Origin: Lunularia cruciata
Lineage: Eukaryota > Streptophyta > Marchantiopsida > Lunulariales > Lunulariaceae
Length of the DNA: 64,000 nucleotides
NCBI GenBank assembly: GCA_948567375.1
Contig: OX419759.1
Coordinates: 17,018,744 to 17,082,743 of the forward strand
Reading direction: 5' to 3'
Below, one piece after another: positions 8,881 to 21,430 of the stretch. How positions within the stretch are numbered: the first letter of the stretch is position 1; every line of letters starts with the position of its first letter. The position numbers and the translations under genes are program-made. The notes beneath the pieces are model-generated. The model was not told where the DNA came from. It was given only the letters and a program-made list of their open reading frames with translations, and made no database searches.

Positions 8881-11800
8881 ATAGGTGAGATCATGACAAT
8901 GGTGGTCCGCATATTGTTTTTGAGAATTTGAGCAACAAGGAGATAAGACTTGGCTTGCTGGAGGGATTGAGATATGGTTGTCAAGAAGGTTGAAGTATGA
9001 GGGACATGAGATGGAAGATGAGCAAGAAGGGAATCTCAAACAAGTGGGTCTTGGCCAAAATTGAGGAAGAAATGAGAGAATTTGGTGCTTGCATGTTTGG
9101 AATTATTGTATGCAAATTCCATAGCTACAAGACATTCATCCCAATTGGTATGGTGAACATTGATGAAGGCACAAAGTATATCCTCCAAGTTTCAATTTTC
9201 ATGTTCAGTTTGCCCATCAATTTGAGGATGATAGGCCATGGACAAAGCAAGCTTGGTACCAATTATCTAGAAGAGTGTTGGCCAAAACTTTCCAATGAAG
9301 CAAGGATCACGGTCAAAGATGAGTACACGTGGTATCCCATGATGCTTGAATACATTATCAAAGTAGATCTATGCCAAGGTTGGAGCATCTACAATATCAA
9401 CGGTTGGTGCCAAATGGATTTGCTTACTAAGCTTATCCATAAACACCACAATGGTTGTGTGACCTTGCTTTGTCTTGGGTCAAGATGTGATGAGATCTTA
9501 ACCTCACATGTTCCCAATGAGTAGAAGGAATAGGGAGTGGTTGAAGGAGTCTACTTGGTTTTTGGTTACTGGCCTTGTTGCATTGGCAACTCTCACATGA
9601 TTGGACAAACTCCCAATCATCTTGTGTTATGTTGGGCCACCACCATTTACATTGGAGGGTACCCAAGGTCTTATCTACATCCATGTGACCAGCAATTGAT
9701 AAATCATGGGCTTCTTGAAGGCACACAAGTCAGAGATCACCTTTGGTTGGAACATAGATCTGGTCTTCATGGAATAGAAGGCCTTCCTTGTAGGGGAAGG
9801 TATTGTACTCCTTGTCATATGCTGCAAGATAACCTTGTACCATCTAAAAGAAATGATCTTGTTGTAGAGCTATTTGAAACTCAATCGGACTTTAGAGTCA
9901 ACAGATATCATTGTAATTGCCGCTATGATGAAAGGAAGAGACTTCAAATTAGGTCATCATGATAGGGCTTTAGGGATGACATGGAACTAACCGGGTTAGT
10001 TTGTACTCAAGTTTGATGTCAAAAAACTATAGTTGTTCCTCCTATTGATGATGTCTACTCTTTAGGTGTTCCAAATGTTATGTCTGCAACAAGGAGTTGT
10101 GATTAGTTTGCATGACCACTTGTTTTCCCAAGAGATAATGCCTCCATACCTTGGTGGCATATACCATTTTTAGTTGTTCTTGATCCCAAGTAGAATAATT
10201 CCTTTTTACAATATTTATTCTACAAGACATAAAGGCAATGGGATGCAATCCATCAATGGATTCTTCTTGCAACACGGCTCTAATTGCAAAGTTAGAAGCA
10301 TCAAAATCAACCACACATGGTAGTTGAGGATCATATGGTTGAAGAATTGGTCTTGAAGACACCATATGTTTCAGATTTTGGAATGCTTCTTTGTGCTTGC
10401 TGATCCATTGAAAGCTTGAGTTCTTCCCCAAGAGATTGGTCAATGGTGCGGTCACATGAGCATAGTAGTGGATGAACCGTAAATAAAAGCTAGCCAATCC
10501 ATTAAATGCTCATACTTCAATAGTATCCTTCAAAGTAGGCCAATCAATGATGGCCTTGATTTTCTCCTCTTCCATCTTGATCTCCTCCAATGAGATCTGG
10601 TGATCCAAGAAGGTAACTTCCTTCTGCCAAAAGATACACTTTGACTTCTTGCAATAAAACTTTCACTATCATAGTCATCTTAGGACTTCTCGTATGTGAT
10701 TCACATGTTCTACCTCTATCTTACTATAGATTAAGATATCATCCAAAAACACCACCACGTATCAATCCAACAGTCCATCTAACACCCAATGCATTTGATC
10801 CATGAAGATTGTTGGAGCATTAGTGAACCCAAAAGGCTGAACTCTTCACTCAAAATGTCCATACCTTTTGTAGAATGCAGTCTTTTGCACATCAATGAGG
10901 ATTTGCTAATAACCGTTACAAAGATCTGACTTGAAGAAGTATTGTGCTCCACTGAATTGATCAAGCAAGTCATCAATCCGAGGCAAGGAGTATGCATTCT
11001 TCACTGTTTGTTTATTGAGCCCACGACAATCAATAAAAAACAAAGTCCTCTATCCTTCTTTGGAACAAATAGTACCAGTGCTCCCCAAGAGGATGTACTA
11101 TGCCATATGAAATCCTTCTCCAATGACTCCATGAGTATTGTTTGCAACTCCCCCAACTCCTTTGGTGAGAGCCAATAGGTTGATCTATTCACTAGAGTAC
11201 TGCTTGGTTGTAGCTCAACCTATAGGGCATACCACAATTAGAGGGTAATTCCTTTAGTAGATCATCCGGGAACATGTTTGCAAACTCCTAAATTATTTGA
11301 TGTTTGCAAACTCCTAAATTATTATCAACCATTGCTTGATAAGGCTCTTGACTCTCCTTAGATTCTCCTTGTGCAATCTGCTTGATCCACATTGCAAAAA
11401 TAGACTTATCTTCTTCCAAAGCTTGCTCTATACCTACTTCATTGACAAACTTCCCATCTAGGCACTTATCTTTCTTCAAAGTTTGCTCTATGGCTGCTTT
11501 CTTGACAAACTTCCCACCTTGGGACTTCACTTCCTTCAAAGCTTACTCTATGATTGCTTTCCTTACAAACTTCCCATCTTGGGACTTCTTTTCCTTCAAA
11601 GCTTGCTCTATGGATGTTTTCCTTACCAACTTCCCATCTTGGGACTTTCTATTCGTAGGTGTATTATTCAAAGGTGCCAAAAAACCTAATTGGAAATTCT
11701 TACCTTGGTGTTGTACTTGAATTTGTTATAGATTCCAATCAAATTGAACCTTATGACGTTCAAGCCAAGGTAATCCTAGAATGAAATCATAGTGTAGAGG

Positions 11801-12082
11801 TGTCATAACAAATCTCATACACTACAAATATTCCTTCCCAATCTTGAAGGTAATTGGATATAAGGTACAGAATGCATAACCCTTTCTACCATCCGCCATC
11901 ATCAATCTATCTCCAATTATTGGCTTGATAGGGATACTCAATTCCTTTGCTAATTGCATATACATGCAATTCTTTGAACTTCTAGAGTCAATCAAAATCC
12001 TACAACCATGATAAGATATCATATGTTGCAAGTGAAGCAAACTTGCATAGGTCAAGACTTCAATCCTATTGAAACTAATCAA
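8881..12082 (-). pseudogene. Element C pol: protease, RT, RNase H, integrase (many stops)
   Basis: The protease lies at 12082-11822 (RILIDSRSSKNCM, with DSR in place of DSG). A tandem 20-residue repeat follows (11401-11640). RT lies at 11192-10500, with PFGFTNAPTIF and VVVFLDDILIYS (LDD catalytic pair) readable across frames. RNase H is at 10497-10078. The integrase HHCC zinc domain is at 9726-9433 (CESCQCNK), then a decayed core to 8881. Each domain is split by stops; it cannot encode a working polyprotein. Confidence 0.8.
11401..11640 (-). repeat. Four 60-bp tandem repeats in element C
   Basis: Four consecutive 60-bp units lie between protease and RT. On the minus strand each encodes a 20-residue unit close to KSQDGKFVRKAIIEQALKE, rich in Lys, Glu and Gln. 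The unit length is a multiple of three, so the frame is kept. They probably form a helical linker, or arose by slippage. Confidence 0.9.
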
Positions 12083-12098
12083 GTTCCCAGCAAGCGGC

Positions 12099-13010
12099 TC
12101 AAAATCTCCTACTAGGATTCATTATTTCCTTGATAAATGTGCTCCACAAACTCCATCTAGGCAATTTTTTGGGATCACTCATTCTTAAGTGGACATTCAA
12201 CAATACGATGTCCGACTTGGCGACAATAAAAACAACCATTTTATCATAATCTTCTCTATCCGTTGTACCAAAAGATCTCCATAAGACGACATCAATCTCT
12301 ATTGGTGCCAATTCCTCCACCCGTGTGTAGTGTATTGGTAGGCTATGTGTAGATCAAGGTCAAGACCAAGTTGCAACCAAGGAATCAAAGCACTCAACCA
12401 ACTACATGGCTTCTTTTAAATTTTGTGGCTCCCTCGTGGTCACCTCCAATTTGGTTTGTGACTTCAAGCCCCTCACAAATTAATCCAAAACTTTGCTTTC
12501 TTGTATATCTAGAATCTTCATGATGATGTTTTGAAATTGCATGATGTAGCTCTTTATAGAGCTAATCTGCTTCAACTCTGCCAACTTATCTCATGCGGCT
12601 TGTGTGGCATTTATAGCTTGAAATCAACCAAGTATTGCATTCTTAAATTCTGCCCATGTCAAGATTGGTGTAACAATTTGTCATCCAACTTGCTCCACTC
12701 AGAATTGCCACCTAAGTTTTGCCACGCTATCTAATTGGCTAGAAGCCAAGAGAATCTATTTTGTTCATCTTGAAGATTGGTAGCTTCAAAGTAACATTTG
12801 CAGTCAAACATAGAATTCTCCAGTGTGCCTGAGAGATTCTTGCTTTCAAACACCTTGGGTTTTGGAAATTGGATTTGATCTTCTCCATCTCAAACAGGTG
12901 CTCTCTCTACATGTTCTTGTCATTGATGATTTTGTTTATCCAACAATCAAGTAAGGTGCTCACTTTGTTGCTACATAGCGATGATAATGTCAGTTATTAC
13001 CGCCATGGCT
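12099..13010 (-). pseudogene. Element C gag remnant
   Basis: Lies between the C protease and the C 5' LTR. The minus-strand fragment 12320-12099 has CX2C-like residues from a worn zinc knuckle (the stretch reading VGHRIVECPL across a frame change). The rest is broken by stops and placed by position. Confidence 0.5.
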
Positions 13011-13260
13011 ACTACTCTATCCCACTACTCCTAGTTTATGTAATTTATTAACACATAGATGCAACACGTCCACCTTTCTCCATAAGTTGCAACCAAAAGT
13101 ATGGTTCTTTAAACAAGGTGATTGCATGCAAAAATTCCTACCTAGAGCATGAGGTGATGAATTATGTGAAACTATGCTTGGGTAGTACTTGGACACAAAA
13201 ATCCCAATAATTTGGCAGAGATGGATTTTGTGGTCCATAAATTCCATCCATCACATTCCT

Positions 13261-13272
13261 GCTTTGATACCA
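13261..13272 (-). other. Primer binding site of element C
   Basis: TGGTATCAAAGC on the minus strand, directly after the LTR; one base from the standard initiator-Met site. Confidence 0.85.
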
Positions 13273-13273
13273 A

Positions 13274-13679
13274 TGTAAAAGACCAAGGAGAGAAATACAA
13301 GAATGGAAGATCACATTGGGACACTTGAATGTGGTAAACTCTGAATGTCTAACATGAGCTTTGGCTCTTGTATTTATAAGGACCATACAAGGCTCTTGAG
13401 AAGCTTCTCAAGAAGCTTCCTTGAGTCGCTTTCTTGGAGTGCAAGCCAAGTTAATCAAGAAGCTTATCAAGAAGCTTTTTTCTTGAAGCCGCCTACTTGG
13501 CGTGCAAGTTAAGTTGGTTGGAAGCTTCTAGAAACTTCCTTCTAGAAACTTCCTACTTGGGGTGCAAGCTAAGCATGTGGAAAGCTTCCTTGATACTTTA
13601 GAATATTTTAGGCTAATTTGGCCTATTCACTACTTTGTTAGCCTTGACTAACTTCATTGCTAAATTCCATATTGTTATA
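13274..13679 (-). repeat. Element C 5' LTR (about 406 bp)
   Basis: Matches the C LTR at 20516-20927. Contains many AAGCTTC-type short palindromic motifs ('gaagcttctcaagaagcttcc'). The distal end has decayed from TGTTACA to TGTTATA. Confidence 0.85.
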
Positions 13680-14700
13680 GAAAGATAGTCTCACCAATGG
13701 GACTAGCCATAGACAAAGGGTGTAGCACTCATGCTTCTCTACTAAACTCCCTCACATGGGAACCCAATAACCTACATCATTGTAATCAAGTGGACTTTGT
13801 GATATCTTGTGCCAATTCCTATCTCCTAAAATGTGCAACCCTAAATGACTCCTGAACAATAGCACAATCTCCTTGCTTGGAATTGACAAAATAACAGCCA
13901 GCTCTCTATGCCCCGCACATCTTCCTCTATCATAATGAAGGCACCATCAAGGGAGTAAGAGGAATAAGAACCATGCTAACTCGTCTAAGGAATCATGCAC
14001 CAAAAAATCAAGTGGTAGGCAAAAAGCCTATCTAGCCTCATCATGCATTGTATGGGGTAGCCTATGGAATAAACATGGACATGAAAACTAGTCTCAAATA
14101 ACCCCAATCATAATCCTTGTGTATCTTTTTTGCATGGGTCTTTACCACTTACAAGGTAAATAATCAAAGACACATTGGGCATGGTGTATCTCAAGCCGCT
14201 CTAGGTGGCCTCCCACGGGGAAATATAGCCATCGCTAGCACAAGAATAACAATCATAATACACAATACTCTTCTCCATATCTCTCCATACATAAAAAACC
14301 ACAATTCCTCACATCCCAACCCACATGAGCAAATACAATCTCTACAAACCTTAAAAACTATAGACTCTCATAACTTTCAATTTCTATCTCAAAAAAATTC
14401 AAACTAAATTCCTATGGAACTCAAGCATGAAGACAAAGAGATTAGAAATCAAAATTCCTTACTCATCACTCTCAGTGTGAAGTAATCTCTCTAAATCCTC
14501 AAAAATCTAAAAGTACTCATAACTTTCTATTCAATTCTCAATAGCTTTCAATCTAGGTACCAATAGAACTAAAATTGAAAAATGAATAGAATCTATTATT
14601 CACTCATGTGATGTATGCAAGAAAGATTTCCAAAACTTTTTAATAACCTTTCATTTGTTGTGTCCTTTCTCTCTCTCCCATTCCATCTCCTTTCTCTCCC
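13680..14700 (-). pseudogene. LINE fragment: 5' part, broken by element C
   Basis: Matches 26550-27840 in the same orientation, the region just upstream of the LINE reverse transcriptase at 25557-26027. It therefore belongs to the 5' half of the same LINE. Only short frames remain. Element C inserted at 13679. Confidence 0.7.
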
Positions 14701-14704
14701 AAAA

Positions 14705-14825
14705 TTGTGAAAAAAGCATAAGCAATGGTACTCATTTCAATACTAGTGGAGCATAGCCCCATTTTAGCTCATCTTGATGGGGTCTTCCATCCTTCTTGTT
14801 AATCTATGCAATCATCTTTTATGCA
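14705..14825 (+). repeat. LINE 3'-end fragment
   Basis: Carries the family 3' signature: a 'tagccccattttagctc' block, then 'cttgatggggtcttcc' and 'catccttc'. Closely related ends occur at 19830-19936, 20265-20515, 32078-32263 and 59299-59362. Confidence 0.7.
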
Positions 14826-15275
14826 AAAGCAATGGTATGCGGAACTGTCAATTAGCGGGGGAAAGCAAGGTTGCCAAATTAGTATGAGGAGAAGGGATGT
14901 TGATGTAAGTGACACATGCGCTTGCATCACCATATATCTCCCCTACAAAATTGATGAACTAGTAAAAAATTTGAGGACATATAATAGCTCATTATATGTG
15001 AAAAATTTGATACCATCAGTGTCTTTTATTTTCCAATCTATATTTATTTTGCTTATATTACATCAAATTCAACTTGCATACGTTCATGCTTGCATTGAGA
15101 TTACTTCCATGTGCATATTGGAATTTGTATCAGTTCCCTATTATGAGGGTTTTGGACCTCCCAATCCAAACAATGGCTTGTGCTCCCACCTCTCCAACTT
15201 CAATTCATTTCTCATATGTCCATTTCTTCAGCCATTAGAGCACGTATTTACTCTTGCTTTGGCAAGGATGCAAGC

Positions 15276-18200
15276 TGTGACAACCCGGCAAATATCACTT
15301 TTGCAGTAATCGGGTAAGTAAAGTTTGTTCCTGCAGAGATACGAGTCAGAAATGTCCAAATACAAAGTCAAACAATAACAATGTAGTTCTTCTTGGTTGC
15401 GTCTTAAATCTCTCAGGTAGAAACTACACCTAGAAGAGAGTAACAAGCACTGATTCGCAGCCTTGTCACAAATTAACACTCCATAATCACAACTCCATCA
15501 AATCTTTCCAAACAATCTTGATTGTGATGATTCAGGCTCTCCCAAAAATAGCACTTCACTGCAAAACGACTTTGCCTCTGAATTGTGTTCCACCCCTCCA
15601 CTAAAGGCACAACTTCCTTGATCGAAATTGCTTCACATCAACTTCGCACTGCACTCACAAATGCAGAATACTACCAACACTACAATTCCTCTCAGATGTG
15701 TCAAGGCATTTCTTCGATTGCACTTCACTCAAGATCAAACACACAGAATGAAGATCAAGGCTGTGGAATCCAACATCCAACAAGCACACTGACTTGCACT
15801 TCAAAATTCTTCACACACTCACAAACACAATCACAAAGTTGATACTCGGAATCAAGCTCAAGCGACGAGTACTGCTTCATAGCACTTTGCTTTATCTATT
15901 CTCAGAAATAATGAGCACTGAACAACATTTGATTGCAAATGCCACTCTTAAATAATGAACAAAGCGTCAGTTCTAACAACTATACCGTTCTATAACAATT
16001 GTTCTAACTTATAGATCCGAAATGACAATGCACATCTTCATATCTGCCTCTTCAAATCTCAAAACTGTTACTAATCTGATCCGATGTCTACTTCTTCCTC
16101 GGCTTTCAAACCCAAACCCGAAGTAAATTTACTTCCTACTACTCTATCCTCAGGTTTCATATCTTCTACATCTTCTACCAGATCCAATAATTCTCTTTCC
16201 CAATCTGAAATTTCACTAGTGGGTAATCTATCTAACTCCTTATCTCCCAACCCACTCTTCTCTAATGTCTCTGATGGTAACTTCAAAGACATTTGGACTC
16301 CTATGTTATCTACTTCGGGTTTTGCTCTAACATCCCTCCAAAGTTTTTCTAGCTCTATTTTCACTAAGTCTAATCTAATTGAAATGTTATCCTCTACCTC
16401 TAAAATCTTTCTGTCCACCCAAGTTCTAAGACTAATCAACAAGGCGTTCATATCTATATCCTTTGCTTGTCTTTGCCTTGTCTCCTGCACCAACAACTTC
16501 AACTCGTGCAGTCTCGCTTCTTCAATCCAAACGTTGGCTTCTATACTCAACATTGCGTTCATCCGGAGGACAATCTCCTTCAATGGCTCCAACCTTGTCT
16601 TCCTTTCTTGTTCTTGATCTGCAAGCCAGTCCTCTTGGTACATTGCCAACTTTGCCTCAAACTCGGCTTTTACCGTCTCCTTCTCCTTCTCCTTTTGTAC
16701 AACCTTCTCCTCCTGATTACGAAGTAACTCTCGTAATCGGTCTTCTTCTCTGTATCTTGCCGCCAACTCTTGTTGCCAGAGTTGTTTCTTCTCTTCTACA
16801 CTCTCCATCACCCTATTGAGCTCTTGATCCTTTGCTGCTACTCTCGCCATAGCATGGATTACTTCTACTCTTGAATCAGCAAATTGCTGCTTCAAGATTT
16901 CATACTCCGCTACTTGTCTCTCCCTTGCTAGGTCACTCTTCTTCACCAGATCCTCTCAATAACTTACTTCTCTCTTCAGGTCTTCAATTACCTGACTTCT
17001 CTCTACTGCCTCCGCTTGCAGTACTTCCCTTTCCTCCTCACCTCAGGTTACACTCTTCTTCAACTCCGAGTTCTCTTCTTCTAATCTCGCCAACACCTAC
17101 AATACAATCTTTACCTCTGGACAAGTCGACTATATCTCCTTCTTCTTGTGCTCCAACTTCACCAACAATGTGCACACGATCTCTCGCAAGTACTCCACTC
17201 CATCACTGGCAACTACTTCATCCCGCGGAGTGGTCTCTCTTCTCACTTTGTGTTCTCCTGATACTTGCCTTCTTCTCTGCAGTCTTTGTATTAGAATCGA
17301 CGCCTCACTTCCCGAGCTTTCACTTACCTCTTCTTTTGCCTTACTCAGCCCTGTGTCACACTTTGCCTTACGTCTTGAGCAAACTCCTTGCTGTATTGCG
17401 ATTTTCTTCTCCTCTGGCACAATTACTTTGTCTTCCAACTGTGTATTGTCTTTGACTTCCAACTTGGCTTGCACTCCTTCTTTGTATTCTTCAGCCGTTG
17501 GCGCCGATGTCATCTCTCCACCTTCATCACTATTGCTACTCGTACCTCTACTCTGCAATGTTAGCCCAGGCTCCTCCTCGTGTTTCGAGTCTTAAGTTTT
17601 GAGCTCGGCATCTCCTTCTGAGTCTTCATCCTCCGATTCAATCACCACCATACCTCACCTCGGGTTACTTCTCTGCATCTTCCGAGGTTTCTTGCTTTCT
17701 TCAGCTTCACCTTGCCGACCTCTCTTCTTTGTCGGGGTACTTACTACGACCTCCACGTTCTTCCCTGTCTTTGCATAGTAGTCGTTGGTGCTCCTGATCT
17801 ACAAGATGTATTGTTGCTCCTCGACATCGACTTCCTTTCGCACATCAGGATGGAAGTGCGACACCATCCAAGTCCGCTCTGCCAAGTTCAGCAAGTTGAG
17901 CCCAAGGTAGAAGTGTGCTGCAAACGGCACGATGTAGTGTGGAGGCGACTTATCTCGTAAATTCCACACCATCTGCCTTGTTCTCCCCTGAAAACACCTC
18001 ACCTAATTGATTGGTTCTCCTACAAACAACTTATGGAAGAAAACCGCTTGGTGTTTCATCACATAACTGGTTCTCTCTGGCTTCAAGATAGCCATCAGAG
18101 CACTCACAATCCCTCTCTTCACAAGGTCTTTGTAGCTCTCAACCTTGTACCCATTCTTCGTCCGTTTTGACAAGAAGGCATCCCTCACCTCTTGGGTCTC

Positions 18201-19056
18201 TTGAGCTATCTCTCCCTTTCCCAAGAACATGACTCCCTACTCCGAGCCTGCTTCCTTCCCGAGTATAAGTCTCCAATCCGACTCTGTCCAGCAAGCCGGA
18301 TTTCCTCTCTTCCCCTCTTCCTCGGGTCCATCGAGACACTTACTCTCGATGATTTCTGTCATGAATCTTGGAAAACTTACATTCCAGTTCCATGCCAGAA
18401 ATGTGATCCAAAGTCAGCTCAAGACTTCAATCCTTGCTATCACGTCTAACCTTTGAATCTCATGATTTCTCACTGCAAATTTGGAGTTCTTCTTCCCTCC
18501 TCCTATCTCTTCTACCTTCTCACTCTCTCTTGATTTCACTCTTGCAACTTCTCCCTTGCGCACTAACACGATTCTAACTCTATTTACCTTCCCACAATCA
18601 CCTGCAAGACGACTTCTCAGCGGCAAAGGAAAATTACTCGACATTTTGTCGTTGCAAGTTTGATTTTTATAGAGTTGCGCTTCTTCGTCTTTTGTCACTT
18701 TGAGTTTCTACCAAGAAATCACACCTCCAGCATGCACCTATCACTGTCAATCAACCTTTGCGCGTATGAGCCGCCAGTTTTAAATGGCTCCTTCTTGAAT
18801 TTCTCGCTCCGATGAAAGGTTGTTAGACTGTCTTCACCTCGGGTTGAGCTCCTCCCGATACGAAGACAATTTACTTCTGGTTGTATGCTGACAGGGCATT
18901 TCCAAGTACTTCACCTTATGACCCGAAGTTACTTTACTTTGGTTTCATCCCGAAGACTCTTTTCTCTGCCTTCTTCGGCCATACAGGCACAATCCGACTT
19001 CTCTATACACTTCTTCTCCTTTATTTTGAAAAAAAACAAAAAATGTGGGCACCACA
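15276..19056 (-). mobile_element. Element E, minus-strand copy (3.78 kb)
   Basis: The ends on the minus strand are TGTGGTGCCCACA and CCGGGTTGTCACA. Flanks are CAAGC (15271-15275) and TAAGC (19057-19061), a 5-bp target duplication with one mismatch. It matches 43018-46820 end to end in the opposite orientation. There are no LTRs at either side and no RT, integrase or transposase. Inserted into a LINE. Confidence 0.85.
16071..18698 (-). pseudogene. Element E protein gene, decayed copy
   Basis: Minus-strand fragments 18698-18414, 18339-18139, 18230-18003, 18002-17799, 17558-17130 and 16946-16071 correspond in order to the plus copy ORF at 43431-46028. The last fragment (291 residues) is an open coiled-coil/acidic tail. 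It keeps a CAG where the plus copy has a TAG. Just before it, the TGA at 16956-16958 matches the TGA of the other copy. Confidence 0.8.
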
Positions 19057-19936
19057 TAAGCTCTTGGATCCTAGCTCAACAATGCATTAAGGCATCTTGA
19101 CTCATACCAACCACCTCATCCATAGCAATGAGGTTATGCCTAGGTTTGGTCTACATCTTCATTATTCACTCATGAGTGTGGTTCTACACTAGATGCAACA
19201 ACGGTCCATATGATATGGTGTCTTTTTGGAAGACAAAAGATAGCTACTCATGATGCCATTAGGGATATTGTGTTTGCTATGGCACAAGAGAGTGGATAAC
19301 TTGCTTGGAAAGAACATTTATATTCTTTACAGACAACATGTATCAGAGCAAACTTATACTTGGTCCAAGATGGTCATGTGACAATAGTGGATGGTGTGGT
19401 TATAGATCCTACGTGTGATGCAATTTTGGAAGGAGTGATTTCTCATCCTCTTGAATGGGCAGTGAGCAGAGTATTAGAACAAAAGGTCTCCAAGTATAAG
19501 TGTATGCAACAAGGTCACCTCTTTGTTCCTCTAGCCCTGGAATTGTATGGGGCAATTTACACAGTGTCTGACACATTTGTCACAAAGTGCATGAAGGCTT
19601 ATCATATTAGACATTAGGAAGTACCACTCTCACTCTCATACTTTGTAGCATACTTTAGACAACATGTATCCATTGCTTTACATAGAGCATTGGCTGGTGC
19701 AATTCATAGGAGAGCAATCACTCTAGGTGATGTTTCTTTGGATGCTTTAGTAGTTTGCAGACCTTATGACTTGCATAGCTTGGATATCTTAGGTGCGGTA
19801 GGGAAAATTTCTCATATCAATACTATTGAGGCCTAGCCCCATTTTAACTCTTTTGTCTCTCCCTTTTACGGCTTGATGGGGTCTTCCCATCCTTCATGTG
19901 TTCTATGTGGTCACCTTTTTCTCTCATTTCTCAAAT

Positions 19937-20264
19937 ATATGAATGTCAATTTTTGCAAACAAGTAGCAAAAACCTTCCAAAATATTTGACCACCACGGAT
20001 GCAAAATTAATGTGATAGAAGTGAAATCTCTTACAAAACTGAAGATGAGTACTTATTATCAGTCGATAATCAAAAATCTCAATTTTATAAACCATACGGC
20101 AATTCCTTTGTGGATGATATATCTTGAGCTTTCCATATTTCTTGATTCTAAAGTAACACCTCACTTCACTTTGGGAGTTGAATTGCTTGAGCACACATAG
20201 ACCATTCCAATAGACTTGGAGCATTTCAATAGCTAAAAGTGTTTTTTGAAACCTCTCATTTGAA
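19937..20264. other. Unassigned 330 bp between two converging LINE 3' ends
   Basis: Lies tail-to-tail between a plus and a minus LINE end. It is AT-rich with no domain; the small frames here are not supported. Confidence 0.5.
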
Positions 20265-20515
20265 GTGCAAAAAGGCAAACATATAGAACACAAGAAGGAT
20301 AGGAGTACCTCATCAAGCCGGACAAGGGAGAGACAAAAGAGGGATAATGGGGCTCCAAATAGTATCAATATGAGAACTTTGCCCTACCGCACCTAAGATA
20401 TCCAAGCTATGCAAGTTGTAAGGTCTATAGACTATTGGAGCATCCAAATAAGCATCACCTAAAGTGATTGCTGTCCTATGGATTGCACCAGCCAATGCTC
20501 TCTATAGATCAATGG
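20265..20515 (-). repeat. LINE 3'-end fragment
   Basis: On the minus strand it encodes the last C-terminal residues (AGAIHRTAITLGDA, HSLDILGAVGQ) and the 3' signature. It is cut at 20516 by the C LTR. Confidence 0.75.
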
Positions 20516-20927
20516 TGTAAAAGACCAAGACCGAGGAGAGAAATAGGAGAATGGAAACTCACATTGGGACACTTGAATGTGGGAAAACTCTGAATGCCTA
20601 GCATGAGCTTTGGCTTTGGTATTTATAGGTAGCATACAAGGCCCTTGAGAAGCTTCTCAAGAAGCTTCCTCAAGCCGCTTTCTTAGAGTGCAAGCCAAGT
20701 TAAATATGAAGCTTCTCAAGAAGCTTCCTTCTTGAAGCCGCCTACTTGGCGTGCAAGCTAAGCTAGTTGGAAGCTTCTAGAAGCTATTTACTTGAGGTGC
20801 AAGCTAAGCTAGCCGGGAAGCTTCCCAAGAAGCTTCCTAGATACTTCTAGAATATTCTAGGCTAATTTTTCTTATGTACTACTTTGCAAGCTAGACTAAC
20901 TTTGTCGCTAAACTCTATATTGTTACA
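20516..20927 (-). repeat. Element C 3' LTR (412 bp)
   Basis: TGTAACAATATAG...GGTCTTTTACA on the minus strand, preceded by the polypurine tract GGCGGGGGAATA (20928-20939). Matches 13274-13679. Confidence 0.88.
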
Positions 20928-21430
20928 TATTCCCCCGCCGCTAGTTGGTGACGTCCTCATCGCCAATGAAGCTTCGAATTCAAGGATGGCCGTTTGTGCA
21001 TTCTGGTGGTGAGAAAGAGGTTCCCATGTGGCATCATGAAGGGGATACCCTTTCCAAAGGACCTTGTACTCCATATGTTGGCAATGGCCTTGTTGAATAT
21101 GGTGATGTGCAAGGATACGATCAACTTTGTACTCCTCATGATCATTGATAGGGACAAGAAGAGGGGAAGGTTGGACTCAAGAAGAAAAGGAAGAGATGTT
21201 AGAAAAAAAGGGTTTCAACTTGGAAACATGAAAGACAGGATGGATACGCATGTGACGAGGCAAGGCAAGTCCAAAAGCAACAAGAGAGACAATTTGGGTG
21301 ATATCAAAGGATCCTATCCAATTAAGTGCAAGTCTACAAACTAGGGTATCAAGTAGGAGAGGGAGGTTACTAGAGGATAGCATGACTTTATCACCCACTT
21401 CAAAAGTGAGATCACAATGATGGTGGTCTA
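20928..21430 (-). pseudogene. Element C integrase C-terminus and chromodomain
   Basis: On the minus strand the integrase tail reads FEVGDKVMLSSSNL and HPVFHVSKLKPF (21398-21177), followed in other frames by VDRILAH and MEYKVLWKGYPLHDATWEP (21074 down). The latter is the W-K-G-Y...TWEP signature of a chromodomain, so C is a chromovirus. The upstream side ends abruptly at the A LTR. Confidence 0.8.

Larger units (their letters stand above)
8881..13679 (-). mobile_element. Element C: decayed chromovirus, 5' part
   Basis: On the minus strand: 5' LTR 13679-13274, Met-tRNA primer site, gag remnant, protease, RT-RNase H and integrase, interrupted at 8880 by element B. Stops and frameshifts occur throughout. 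The missing 3' end would lie beyond the left edge. A separate copy of the C 3' end lies at 20516-21430. Confidence 0.8.
15120..19936 (+). pseudogene. LINE C-terminal domain and 3' end, split by element E
   Basis: The LINE reads up to 15275, is interrupted by element E, and resumes at 19057. The minus LINE at 24567-24710 shows the uninterrupted version of the same site. After 19240 the frame reads HDAIRDIVFAMAQESG, then a segment with DGVVIDPT, then HLFVPLALELYG and RALAGAIHRRAITLG. This is the conserved C-terminal region of a LINE-like RT gene family of seed-free plants and algae; the His/Asp pattern may be a PD-(D/E)XK-type nuclease (inference). Stops at about 19300 and 19615 disrupt it. The 3' end is near 19936, with no poly(A). 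Confidence 0.7.

Noticed and set aside
9537-9962. 141-codon plus ORF
   Set aside because: Antisense of the element C integrase zinc-binding domain.
13380-13580. Repeated GAAGCTTCTCAAGAAGCTTC motifs, CRISPR-like at first sight
   Set aside because: Irregular spacing inside the element C LTR of a plant genome; both C LTRs have them.
16084-17595. Long plus-strand ORFs rich in Ser/Leu
   Set aside because: Antisense of the acidic/coiled-coil gene of element E, whose Lys/Glu-rich codons give open reverse frames.
19946-20368. 140-codon minus ORF rich in Phe and Cys
   Set aside because: Runs from a LINE 3' end into unassigned AT-rich DNA; no domain.
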